In this document: in pieces, positions 11,161-20,850 of the stretch
Layout of the letters: every line of letters begins with the position of its first letter
How positions within the stretch are numbered: position 1 is the first letter of the stretch
Source: Chrysogorgia sp. JL179-B06
Lineage: Eukaryota > Cnidaria > Anthozoa > Scleralcyonacea > Chrysogorgiidae
Direction of reading: 5' to 3'
Assembly: GCA_035772405.1 (NCBI GenBank)
Contig: JAYKKM010000253.1
Location: forward strand, 773,501-837,500
DNA: 64,000 nt
Program-made: the position numbers and the translations under genes
The notes under the pieces: generated by a model
What the model saw: only the letters and a program-made list of their open reading frames with translations
What the model was told of the DNA's origin: nothing
The model's database searches: none

Positions 11161-12345
11161 ACCACGTGTCTTGTTGAAAACACCGCAACTGCGGTTGAAA
11201 TACAAGATTCATTTGACGATTCTGGAACCAAAACTTCTGAAGTTGGCATCCAGTGCAATCTATCTGTGACAGGGGCAAGGAGCATTGAAGTTCAAACGGA
11301 TATTTCATATAACTCTGAAGTCTCTGTAGTATCTGTTGACACTCAAACCGATTTTGACTTGAAAGCACAACAAGAAACTCCACGTTATGATTCTTTTGGC
11401 CACTACTATAATAAACCCCTACCTCCTTCACCAATTCAACCTTCTGCCAACCAATCTGATGAAGTATCTCCTTCAAAAAGTACTTCTGCTACAATTGATA
11501 CAGATTGTGACGAGGATATCACTGATGACATCTACTTACCTGATATTAGTGATCAATCAGATACAGAAGCAGAAGAAGAGGAACTTGAAAGCAAACTTGT
11601 ATCAGAAAAAAAGGTATTGGTTTTTGAACAGCAGCTTGACAAGCTTTTTGTAATATGTTCATGTGGAAAACCCATAATTGAAATTTCAAAGACATTTGTT
11701 GGCACTATGGCTGTGGTACAATCGGTATGCCTTGATGGCCATCACAACAAATGGCAGTCACAACCCACCCTTCAAGGTAAAATACCAGGAAACATAATGA
11801 TTGCAGCATCTATACTGTTCAGTGGCAATTCGTTTGCTAGTGTAAATTCTTTGGCAAAGCGTCTTAACCTGGCATTTATAAGCAGTTCTCATTTCTACGA
11901 AATACAGAAGAATATATTATTTCCTGTTATTGAAAGGGCTTGGAAAGGACACCAGGATGACCTATTGAAAGAAATAAAACAATCAAAAAAATTAGAAGTG
12001 TGTGGAGATGGAAGGTGTGACAGTCCCGGACATTGTGCTAAATATGGCACATACACAATTCTAGATGAAAGTTCTAGTAAAATTATTGATTTCAGTGTGG
12101 TTCAGGTAACAGAAGTTACTTCTTCCAATGCCATGGAAGCTGAAGGTTGCAACAGAGTACTCCAAAACATGAAAGATAGATCAGTGAATATCAAATGTCT
12201 AACCACAGATCGACATGTTACAGTAACATCAGAAATGAGAAAGAAGCACCCCAAAATTAAACATCAATATGATGTATGGCACCTAGCTAAATGGGTAGTC
12301 AAGAAATTGACAAAAAAGCCAAGAAAAACGATTGTGCAGATCTAA
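11161..12345 (+). CDS. Transposase exon 2, first open segment
   Basis: Continues the exon 1 frame after an AG at 11159-11160. There is an acidic, Ser/Thr-rich region (TQTD-like repeats, then a run of D/E around residues 200-225), then the transposase core with VCGDGRCDSPGHC, TTDRH and DVWHLAK. The frame runs into a premature stop at 12345 because of the A-run indel. The matching continuation is in the next frame from about 12318. Confidence 0.75.
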   Translation, partial: TTCLVENTATAVEIQDSFDDSGTKTSEVGIQCNLSVTGARSIEVQTDISYNSEVSVVSVDTQTDFDLKAQQETPRYDSFGHYYNKPLPPSPIQPSANQSDEVSPSKSTSATIDTDCDEDITDDIYLPDISDQSDTEAEEEELESKLVSEKKVLVFEQQLDKLFVICSCGKPIIEISKTFVGTMAVVQSVCLDGHHNKWQSQPTLQGKIPGNIMIAASILFSGNSFASVNSLAKRLNLAFISSSHFYEIQKNILFPVIERAWKGHQDDLLKEIKQSKKLEVCGDGRCDSPGHCAKYGTYTILDESSSKIIDFSVVQVTEVTSSNAMEAEGCNRVLQNMKDRSVNIKCLTTDRHVTVTSEMRKKHPKIKHQYDVWHLAKWVVKKLTKKPRKTIVQI

Positions 12346-13039
12346 TGCACTGGATACAGTCCATATCATGTCACTTCTGGTGGAGTGTGTCGACATGCGA
12401 TGGAGATTATGAGATGCTCATAGAAAAATGGACATCCATAGGCAACCACATTGCTAACAAGCATTCGTGGAGAAAGGGAAAGCTTTTCAAAAAATGTGTC
12501 CATCACAAACTTACCAGAAGAGAGGTGAAAGAGAAAATATGGTTAAAACCTGGTACTGCAGCCGCTGTTGCTTTAGAAGAGGTTGTACACAACAATAAAT
12601 TGTTGAAGGACATGCAATTAGTAACTGAGTTTCACCATCCTGGTGACCTGGAGGTTTACCATTCAATGATGCTGAAATACTGTCCTAAAAGGCAGCACTT
12701 TAGTTATCAAGGAATGGTTGCCAGGACCCAACTTACTGCTCTAGACAATAACCACAATTCTCAAAGGGAGCATGCGACAATCCAACAAGGAGAAAACAAA
12801 GGCAATCTTCGCTACAACCTGGTCTTTCCTAAAGGACGGAAAACATGGGTAGTGAAGCCCATAAAGGAGTCAAAGACATATATGGTTATCTGGACTGCAT
12901 GATGAAATCTGTACTCGTAGATGTTGATGGGCTAACAGTCAACAATTCTGGGCCAGTTGCTGCTAACATTGCCACAACATCAAAACCAGATAAAAGGTCT
13001 GCAATTCTAAACCACATGAGTAGATTTCAGAAAAAATAA
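12318..13039 (+). CDS. Transposase C-terminal segments in shifted frames
   Basis: From about 12318 one frame continues the same family sequence (AKKNDCADLMHW..., YQGMVARTQLTALDNNHN) as far as a tyrosine near 12880. A third frame then carries GYLDCMMKSVL to a stop at 13039. Both switches fall in slippage-prone runs (A6 and ATATAT). The C-terminal part is basic and Asn/His-rich. This is coding sequence of the transposase, not separate genes. Confidence 0.7.
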
Positions 13040-13291
13040 ACATACAGGTACCATAGGTTGGGAGATCATTTTAATATAACTAAACCTCAGGAGACAAGAG
13101 AACATGAACTGATAGATAACACTTACAACCAAATCTATAATATCAGCAAGATACTGTTTTATGAAAGACTGCAAATGACTAAACAGAACAAATCTTTATG
13201 CAATTGTATTTCCAACCAAGTGAAAGAAGAAACAACATTTTTAACACTACAATCCATAGTGAAATGAGGTATGTCAATTTTGTTGCTGTTC
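13040..13291 (+). other. Transposase 3' region
   Basis: AT-rich sequence after the transposase stop. A 69-codon open frame at 13058-13267 has no recognisable motif and is more likely untranslated. Confidence 0.4.
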
Positions 13292-13482
13292 ATATGAGCC
13301 CGGTTATCCTGGAAACCCAGTAACCCACCTGAATATGGTATGGCACATTCGTATTGAAATTTTTATCCCATAGTACCCAGGCTGCCCCCTTTCATATATG
13401 AATATGCAAAGAGTTTTTATATAAAATAATGATGTGCAGATCTTACCCAGATGAGTGCCCCAGCTAGCCAGGCTCATATAAA
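13292..13482. mobile_element. Small foldback nested in the Kolobok-like element
   Basis: ATATGAGCCCGGTTATCCTGG at the left is echoed in inverted form by CCAGCTAGCCAGGCTCATAT at the right, about 190 bp apart. It sits precisely between the converging 3' ends of the two transposon genes, so it does not interrupt either reading frame. Confidence 0.6.
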
Positions 13483-13642
13483 CAAGTCCTAAGTACATGT
13501 AATTTATTATTTTATTGTCTTCCACCTGGGTCTTTAGTTGGCTATAATAGTTTTACTACAGCATATTCAAAACAAAAAATACTAATACACTATCGAGATT
13601 AAACACATAACAGAACACATATAAATTTACTTACAAATAATA

Positions 13643-14396
13643 TTACTGTTCATCATCAGATGCTTGCCGATGGCCAGTAAACACATGTTCTTCTTCAGGT
13701 CCTGGGGGTGGAAAGTGTGCCCTTATACAACTTTTCGCACAAGATGGGAGTACAACTCTCACATGCCTCCCCAGTACTCCCCACCCTAATCGAGCAAGTT
13801 GTCTGTAAGCAATATGCCTGTTTCTTTGATGTTCTGGTCCTTCGTAGGGATTTTCATATTGTTGTTTGTATTGATACCACGCAGTACGAAGGACCCAAGT
13901 ATTTATACAAACACTTAAAAATCCAGGGTTGTCTGTTATGCAAATGGCAGGCTCAGATAATTTATCAACTACAACTGCTTCTTCATTGAGTGAGACCATC
14001 TCACGGATTTCCTGGCAACAAACACACTCTTCCACAGTGTCCATCATCTGACAATGACCACCACACTGGCACCTAAATATGTACAAGTATTAAGCAAGAA
14101 ATAATGAAATAAATAAAACGCGCTCGAAATTGAGGCGATGACATTACATGTAAAATTACAACTTACCATTCTAGATTACCCAGACGACTTTCGTCTACCG
14201 AAGAGTTAGACTGCTCGTCTTCATCCAGATCTTCAGAAGATGACGACGAAGTTGAAGGTGTTTTTGTTGGCTCGAACTGATATGGCCGAATTGAACACTC
14301 TGCTTTTATATCCCCTGAGCTGTTGGCGTCGTTGGGCATAGCATTGTCTTCTCCACAATCAGAAGAACCGCTTTCGTTTGATTCTGACGACGACAT
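13643..14396 (-). CDS. P2X7-receptor C-terminal ballast (P2RX7_C) domain protein in transposon
   Basis: Two exons on the minus strand, 14396-14167 and 14072-13643, joined across a 94-bp GTAAGT...TTTAG intron, giving 219 residues. Exon 1 encodes a Ser/Asp/Glu-rich, disordered leader of 76 residues. Exon 2 encodes the cysteine-rich fold: EWCQCGGHC spanning the junction, EECVCC, AICIT, then RNRHIAYRQLARLGWG and VVLPSCAKSCIR. These follow, in order, the zinc-binding motifs of the P2X7 receptor cytoplasmic ballast domain. No transmembrane segment or channel domain is present, so this is not a receptor. The gene is intact and converges on the transposase. The ATG lies about 60 bp inside the right inverted repeat, and a TGACGTCA at 14480-14487 is 84 bp upstream. 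A role in transposition is inferred only. Confidence 0.85.
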
Positions 14397-14456
14397 TTCT
14401 TCTCAGTATTTATGAAAACGAGCCTACTTTATAATTTCACTATTGTAAACACAGAA

Positions 14457-14669
14457 TTCACGCTTTCGCTTTCACGCAATGACGTCAAAAAGCTAATGGG
14501 AGTAACCGCTGTCGCCCACGAGCAAAGCAGCAATGGCGGCGTTTAGTTACGAAAAAAGCGAGAAACAAAACTAAACGAATTGAAGGAAACCTATCATTCA
14601 TTTCCAACTAAGGTAATATTAGTCTTTCATTTGACCAACAATTATTTTTGGGGTGGAGTGTTCCTTTAA
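14457..14669 (-). repeat. Right terminal inverted repeat and TTAA of the Kolobok-like element
   Basis: Inverted match to 10375-10563, with a 30-bp insertion around 14508-14537 (GTCGCCCACGAGCAAAGCAG...). TGACGTCA at 14480-14487 is preserved in mirror position. The repeat ends GGGGTGGAGTGTTCCT, then TTAA at 14666-14669. Confidence 0.9.
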
Positions 14670-16849
14670 GGATTTACACCAGTACTCATCATATTAGAAA
14701 ATTTCACTTGGATAACGGCTCGTACAATTTTGGCAAACAACACTTGTGATGTAAATTCTATGGCACCAAAAACTGCTGACTGTCCTGACCGTGTGTCTAA
14801 AGTAGCACAGTGGTCACGGCACTGGTATGTTTACAGTGGACTATGGGTTTATTCCCAGTTGGGGCAATTGGATAAATTTTCAAAATATTATTTTAAATTA
14901 TGTTAAACAAATCCTTAATTGCACTTGCTATCATATGATTACCTATAGAAATTCTATTTTCTAATGACTGACAAAACTGATATAGTCAAAAAGACTGGTA
15001 ATCAAAAAGAGTACTTCAAATTAACCAAATCTAATGTAATAAATAAATTAGTACACCAACAGAAAAGATCTTTGATCTTTCATTAAATTACTTTGTCAAA
15101 ATAATATGGTTTCACAATCTGCTTTACTGTATCTGTATTTTTGAAATTCTCAAATTATTTTTGTTCTATTCTTTTTAACATGCAACATCAGTTTTCTCAA
15201 TCACAAAGAAAATACCTTTAGGTAACATTAAATGTATATTTACCATAGTAACGTCTGTGTTCAATAACTTTGATTACTGGTAATAAGAAGCTTCACCAAG
15301 TTACGGGCAACGGATGTTGAGCATTGTGGTCACTACCCAAAATGCAGAAGAAAATATGTTACGATTTTAGGCCTATACTACAGGTATCTACAGTATAATT
15401 GAAAAATACATTGAATGAACTTACTCAATGTGTCCAAAAAATAAATTATCTATTTGTTGTATCCAGCCATGAACTTTTTATGATAGATTACGACATGTTG
15501 GCATGCAATTTTTTCCCCAATTGACAATCTAAAATAAGGAAGTAATATATAAGTTACAGAAATACTGTAAAACAGACATTCTAAAGTAGGTCAGGTCAAA
15601 TACTTGGGTGACATTTGATCTTTTAGTGACCATGAGCCAGGTTAAAGCCTGGTCACACTATAGAGGGGGACATTGGGATTTGCGGTATCGGCCTATTTTT
15701 TTGGGCACTATTGTGGTGAAAAACGTGTAGTTTGCGGTGTTGTGGTGAACTCAAATCCTGCGAAATTGTTTTTTCGGCTGCAGTATTGTGGGAAAAATAT
15801 CTAAAATGGCGGTATTACGGTGTTGTCAAGTTTTGCGGTGTGCGTGATTTCCGATTTATGGCTTACGGTGTACGGCCATATTTCGATTGCACAGTTATTT
15901 CTTATATACTGTAGACTAGGCAGATTCTAATGCAAAGCTGTTGTAGCTTGCCATAGATGCCTGTTTTTTCATGTGTCCCGGCAATGAGTCATTTCCCCCA
16001 TCAAATTTCTACTAGCTACCCTTGATATCTGTTGTGCATTTTACAAATATTCCAGTCTGCCGTCTGGCAAGTGTGCAATAATATTTGACCAAAAATGTCT
16101 AGGATGAGCACTTCCAATACTAGACTTGGTTATGGCAGGAGAAAGAATGGTGTTTTTGTTGCATACTATGTTTTGTAGTTATTAAGACTGACCAAGTTAA
16201 ATATGCATGTCTCAGAGTCTCAGACTCACTCAGACTCACCAATTTTGAGAAATCCAAAATTAAACCTTTCAAGAATATATTCCTGTTAGAAACATCTTAG
16301 AACGTTTCTAATAGTATGAATTCAAGTTTTTAACACTTCGATGGTTTCAAAGTAGTCAGATATTTCCCAAGTCTGACCTCACTTTCAAAATTTAAATCTT
16401 CATTTTTAATAATTTTTCATGCTTCAACCGCATAAAAACAACATTCATTTGAACAAACATGCAGTTATACCTAAACTTCATCTAGTTTAATAAGCACAGT
16501 AAGTTAATAATACCTTTAAAATAGAGCACGAAGACAGCAAGAATTTTCAAAATCATCCGCCATTTCACTTTCACGTGTCACGTGCGATCAGCGTTGCACC
16601 AATCCACGCATGCGCTGTACGAAAGGTGCCGGAGATGCAACGACATTTCCCGAAGTAAAAAGCCGAATAATACAAATATAATAATTTTGAGAAAATATTT
16701 ATGCCAAAGAGTACATAAATTTTTGTTCGAAAAATGAGAATACAGGTACTGATTTTTCACAACAGTTCAGTGAAAAATTACAACTGCCCCTGCTGGCACA
16801 GGGAGTTCTAACTCGGTCTAATTTTTCCAAATTTTCTTATTTTATTTTA
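14670..16849. other. Unassigned intergenic DNA
   Basis: About 2.2 kb of AT-rich sequence. Open frames of 60 codons (15732-15914 plus, 16578-16760 minus) show no motif and poor composition. No repeat of this window's families is evident. Confidence 0.4.
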
Positions 16850-17290
16850 TTAAAATTTATTTTATTAAAAAGTAATTATAAATAAAAAAAAAAATAATAA
16901 TAATAATAATATTTTGACTGGGAGCCCATGTCACCGGAGTGTTTTTCGATGAGGCCCTGTGTAACATGAAATAAATAAGTAAATATATGACAATAAGCTA
17001 TAGATATGATTACAGATTAGTAGTTAAGAGGATGATTTGCCTAATTTAAGTTTGAACAATAATGACAGTGACTTAGTGCTTCAGAGTTCAGTAGTTAAAT
17101 TGTTATAATCGTTCAAAGCTTGATAAGTTATTTTATGTTTTCCCCAGTTAGTCTTCACTCTTGGCAGGTGGAATTTGGCTTTGTTTCTGGTGTGGTATTT
17201 GTGGAAATGGCTATTTGGCAGTAGTTCAAAGTTTGAGTCGAAAAAGTTGTTCAAACATTTGAAAGTAAAAATACAGCGATGGTCGTGACG
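16850..17290 (-). mobile_element. LINE 3' end, antisense (RT C-terminus and TTA tail)
   Basis: Read on the minus strand, 17290-17090 encodes fragments typical of the end of a Jockey/CR1-group reverse transcriptase, including SHFHKYHTRNKAKFHLPRVK and TNWGKHKITYQAL. A short 3' region (ACACAGGGCCTCATCGAAAA) and a TTA-rich tail at about 16890-16912 follow. It is 5'-truncated and contains stops. Confidence 0.65.
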
Positions 17291-17982
17291 AGATGGTCAT
17301 GAGCGCATTATATATGTATTTCAATTTTAAGAAACAAATGGTCTTGCTGCAGCCATATGCCCAATTAATTATTAGTGGCTACACGAACTTTGTTGGAGGA
17401 TTTGTTTGCTGCAGGCTTGCAGTAAATCTGCTAACAGTTTGTAGTAAAACTGTTTATTTTCGGTCAAGGCTTAACAAGCTTGCAGTCAACAGTGGCGTAT
17501 AGCCAGGAAGCAGATGTCATGTGGACACAACATGCACACAGGTCTAGACATTCTCTGGTGGGTTTTTGTTATTTAATACAGTCACAGGGCCGTAGACACG
17601 AATTTTGAAGTATGTCCAGTAGTATGTCCAGTTGGTAGTGGCAGTTCAGAGCGCTAAACATGCGAGAAACCTCTGGGGTGTGAACATTAATTTTGATTTT
17701 TTAAGCCACGGAAAATGCTATTTCCTGCATTTTGGGGGCAGTTTTAACAACGAAAAAGATAAAATAAAAACCAGTGAAACTTGAAAACCGCTTGACTCGG
17801 GCTCGGTGTTACCACTTTCTGTCCTTCTCTTTTTATTCGAATTAATTTTAGCGGTAACAGTCAAAAACATTGGTGGAAAGTGGAAACCACTGATGGCACT
17901 CGATGAATTTCAATTTTCACGCGAAAACCGTCATTTTAGGGAAATATTTAACGTTTATGTGGGAATTAAACTAATACTTTAA
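17291..17982. other. Unassigned intergenic DNA
   Basis: No gene recognised. A 69-codon frame at 17293-17502 has no family features. Confidence 0.35.
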
Positions 17983-18393
17983 CTCTTTACTGACCGCAAA
18001 GTCGTCAATCGAAAAACACGGCACACGGTAACGCAAGATTACAAATTGAAATTCGACAAGCGCCAGGAACATGAGATCCACTCACACGCCAAGTTTGATT
18101 TGATTTCATAAACAACTCTGCCATTGGTGGCATTTTGAGTTTTCAAGATGCTACGCGGCTTTTCTAGAAAAATGTAAATAATGTAAATTTTTCAACCTGA
18201 TTTATGATAATTAATGCTAATTGATATTAACATAATGTGTTTTGTTCGGGAAATTTAAAAGCACAAGTAAAAGCCGGTTTATTGAGCTTTCAGAAAATGT
18301 ATAGCTTTCGCAACAGTTATGGTTATTTCAAGAGATATCAATAGAACTAGGGGTGGTTCAATTTTGGATGTTTTTCAGCCTGTCGGGAAAGAG
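17983..18393. mobile_element. TTAA-flanked MITE, family C, copy 1
   Basis: TTAA at 17979-17982 and 18394-18397 bracket a 411-bp sequence starting CTCTTTACTGACC and ending TGTCGGGAAAGAG, short imperfect inverted ends. The body (ACACGGCACACGGTAACGCAAG ... GCTTTCGCAACAGTTATGG) is repeated at about 34198-34644 and 43071-43521. No coding capacity. Confidence 0.75.
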
Positions 18394-18782
18394 TTAATTG
18401 TCTTTTTGTAGACAGTAAACTTATACATATTAATCTTCCTAGTGCTATGCTCTATACTTTAATTACTTTACCTAAAGCGATTGAGAGCAAGATCTGTCTT
18501 GCAATATTTCACCCCGGGTGTAGCTACGCCACTGGCAGTCAGTAAGTTTGTTGCAAGTTGCAACTGCATCCTAACGCAATGCAGTTGAGAGACAAGTTGA
18601 ACGAAAAAATACGTCGTGTAACAGCACCTTAATCCAATTTCATGAATAAATGAATAAACATTGTTTGAATTTCAAAATGTTTAACATGAGAAATTCCAAG
18701 AAGAGCCTTTCTTCCCTATTGGAAGAAAATCCTAGAATGATGACGTCAAAGATCACGTGAAAAATAAGATCATTATTTGTTT

Positions 18783-19200
18783 GAGAGTGACCAAGCCCCA
18801 AGTCTTTTAGACTTGCTCCAAGTCTCTCTCTTTGTCGTCCCACGATATGCATGGTCTGCGGTATCCCCGGAAAGCGGAAGTGTGACAAGAGGGGAGCGGG
18901 GATACCGCAGACCGTGCATATCGTGGGACGACAAAGAGAGAGAGACTTGGAGCAAGTCTAGGATACCGCAGACCGTGCATATCGTGGGACGACAAAGAGA
19001 GAGAGACTTGGAGCAAGTCTAGGATACCGCAGACCGTGCATATCGTGGGACGACAAAGAGAGAGACTTGGAGCAAGTCTAGGATACCGCAGACCGTGCAT
19101 ATCGTGGGACGACAAAGAGAGAGACTTGGAGCAAGTCTAGGATACCGCAGACCGTGCATATCGTGGGACGACAAAGAGAGAGAGACTTGGAGCAAGTGTA
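18783..19200. repeat. 60-bp tandem repeat with an inverted lead copy
   Basis: Five plus-oriented units of about 60 bp (GGATACCGCAGACCGTGCAT ... ACTTGGAGCAAGTCTA) run from about 18897 to 19200. One unit in reverse orientation at about 18800-18868 precedes them, making a large hairpin with a short loop. Overlapping open frames on both strands are translations of this array. Confidence 0.85.
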
Positions 19201-19201
19201 T

Positions 19202-19748
19202 CAGGGCCGTTGCGAGCAAAGAAGACCAGGGGGGGGGGGGGGGGGGGGGGCGGTGGGTCAAGAAATTTATCATGATTTTCGAAATTATTTCTTATTTTAC
19301 CTGAAAATATTTTTCGTTCAGTCAGAGTTATCTACATCGCAATTTACACATATTTAAGTCCATTTCGCATCGGCTAAAATTTTTTTCGCATTTACTTTCG
19401 ACTAAAATTCAAAAACATTGAACGCCATATTACCGTAGGCTCGTCGTCGCACAATCGGAAACGGTCGTCTGTCTGTCGGTGCAATACACTGACCTATAGA
19501 GGTCAGTGGTGCAATACCACAATGATTGATATTTACATGAAGCATAAGTTATGATTTCGAATTGTGATAATTATCGGAGACTGTTAAGTTCTGTTGAGGT
19601 ATATTTTTTACACCTGAGTTTACCTGATTTTCGGTTTAAATCAAGCTGATAATTTACCTGAAATTCAAAAATTCAAATGCTAGGGGGGTGTAACACCCCC
19701 CCCCCCCCCCCCCCCACACACACACACCCCACTAGCTACGGCCCTGGC
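19202..19748. mobile_element. Candidate hAT-like element with CAGGGCCGT ends
   Basis: The left end CAGGGCCGTTGCGAG runs into a poly-G of about 20 (19231-19250). The right end mirrors this with a poly-C run (about 19697-19715) and ACTAGCTACGGCCCTG. I could not identify a matching target-site duplication. The interior is AT-rich without a transposase. Confidence 0.5.
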
Positions 19749-20039
19749 TGCGGTTGTAAAGGAGCAGTGCGAAATCCTAATGGTGACGTCAAGTGAGAAA
19801 TTTCGCTTTCTTTTCTGTTTTTCGTGTGATAGACTGCCGTTGAGGATTCGAGTAAAAAAGTTGATAAAATCTCCAGTGTAACGTTCAAGTATATCATCAA
19901 TGTTTGAATTACGTGAAATTTTTCTATAGCAGCAGAATATTGTCTCCTTTCTAGAACATCGACACAAAGCTCAAATCATAAAGCATGCATTCAACACTAT
20001 ACAACAATAACCTGTTTATTATGCATTCTCATTGGTTGT

Positions 20040-20150
20040 TAGCCATGATCTCATCTTGAGAAAGACTGTTGTCAGTCACCAACAATAGTCTTTCTGAAGA
20101 CTACAACAACCTGGACGATGAACTTCACACATATAATGATACTCCTATAG
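20040..20150. mobile_element. Deleted foldback, family D
   Basis: CTTGAGAAAGACTGTTG followed by CAACAATAGTCTTTCTGAAG forms a short hairpin, then ACTACAACAACCTGGACGAT and AACTTCACACAT. It matches the two ends of the 405-bp element at 51436-51840 and the fragment at about 61440-61655, so the interior has been lost here. Confidence 0.65.
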
Positions 20151-20280
20151 GGTCAAACCATTTACTTTATCATGATCTCACGTAAGATGACAACTTTTAT
20201 CTTTTTTCATCCTCCCGAAATCGTCAAACAGCTAATAAGCCTTTCGAATGGTTTGTCTTCAATTTTTATTGTATAAAACA

Positions 20281-20466
20281 AATAGATTCCATTTTCCCGT
20301 TGTCTGTGTGTTCAGTTATAGATGCACAGAGGACGTCAGAACGGGTAAGAACATCAGTGACCCACTCGACTATCGTCTCGTGAGCCACTTTTTTGTTCTT
20401 ACCACGTTCTGACGTCATATATGCATCTATAACTGAACAGACAATGGCAAAATGGAATCTATTTGT
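20281..20466. mobile_element. MITE family A, short complete copy
   Basis: Begins AACAAATAGATTCCATTTT and ends with the complement ATGGAATCTATTTGTT. The inner arms carry GACGTCAGAACG and CGTTCTGACGTC around a short loop with complementary ACTCGACTATCGTCTCGTGAG. It shares its ends with the element at 381-785 but lacks that element's centre. Confidence 0.75.
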
Positions 20467-20491
20467 TAAATATCATAGGGTATATACAATG

Positions 20492-20850
20492 AAACATTCA
20501 GTTGTAAAATAACTATTTTATTTGAAAGAACTCTTAAAACTATAAAGACTAACTATTTACAACTTTTTCATATCTCACTTCACTCTTGAGATATTAAGAT
20601 TTGTTTAATATGTAAATGATCCTACTTATGACATCACACTGCATAACTTATTGAAAACACTTATATATCCTTGAGATTATGTAATGAAATCACTTGAAAT
20701 GCAGGTGCACGTGCGTGGATGTATCCAATGACATCAAATTATATGCAAATCATCAAACGATTCCATGTGATAATGGTAAAGATAAGCAGAATTTTTCAAT
20801 AAATTATTATGCAGTGTGATGTCATAAGTATGATCATTTATAAACTAAAA
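20492..20850. mobile_element. MITE family B, partial copy
   Basis: Matches 4690-5020, starting ACATTCAGTTGTAAAATAAC and continuing through the GAGATATTAAGATTTGTTTA and CACTTGAAATGCAGGTGCA blocks. The right arm is truncated at about 20850. Confidence 0.75.

Larger units (their letters stand above)
10605..13039 (+). pseudogene. THAP-domain Kolobok-type transposase (two exons, two frameshifts)
   Basis: Exon 1 (10605-10934) encodes a THAP C2CH zinc finger at residues 1-87: CMVPGC, the conserved Trp in AWIERI, CSEH, and an SVPSIF box. It ends at CAAGAG|GTATTA in phase 0. Exon 2 most likely starts at 11161 after an AG, also in phase 0, and follows an acidic linker into the catalytic part, with DGRCDSPGHCAKYGTY, a TTDRH motif and DVWHLAK as candidate catalytic or core segments. 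The frame then breaks twice. At an A6 run (12312-12317) one A appears missing. At an ATATAT run (about 12881-12887) two bases appear extra. Reading across both gives about 735 residues, ending at 13039. The indels may be real decay or consensus errors, since Smad2/3 exon 1 has a similar homopolymer problem. Confidence 0.8.
10375..14665 (+). mobile_element. Kolobok-like DNA transposon, near-complete
   Basis: A 4291-bp element flanked by TTAA on both sides (10371-10374 and 14666-14669). It begins AGGAACACTCCACCCC and ends with the exact reverse complement. The terminal inverted repeats are about 190-210 bp (10375-10563 and 14457-14665), interrupted by two small indels. TTAA target duplication combined with a THAP-domain transposase is the hallmark of the Kolobok superfamily. 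It carries two converging genes: a THAP transposase on the plus strand (10605-13039) and a P2X7-ballast-domain gene on the minus strand (14396-13643). A small foldback is inserted between their 3' ends. Superfamily assignment is by motif and target site only. Confidence 0.85.

Noticed and set aside
13643..14396. A P2X receptor channel gene
   Set aside because: Only the cytoplasmic ballast domain is present; there are no transmembrane helices or ATP-binding ectodomain, and the gene lies within transposon ends.
17542..17549. GTCTAGAC Smad-binding palindrome upstream of Smad2/3
   Set aside because: An 8-bp site is expected about once in 64 kb by chance and lies 6.5 kb away in repeat-rich DNA.
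18640..19357. Short ORFs with repeated SLSLSSHDMHGLRYPR-type peptides
   Set aside because: They translate the 60-bp tandem repeat.
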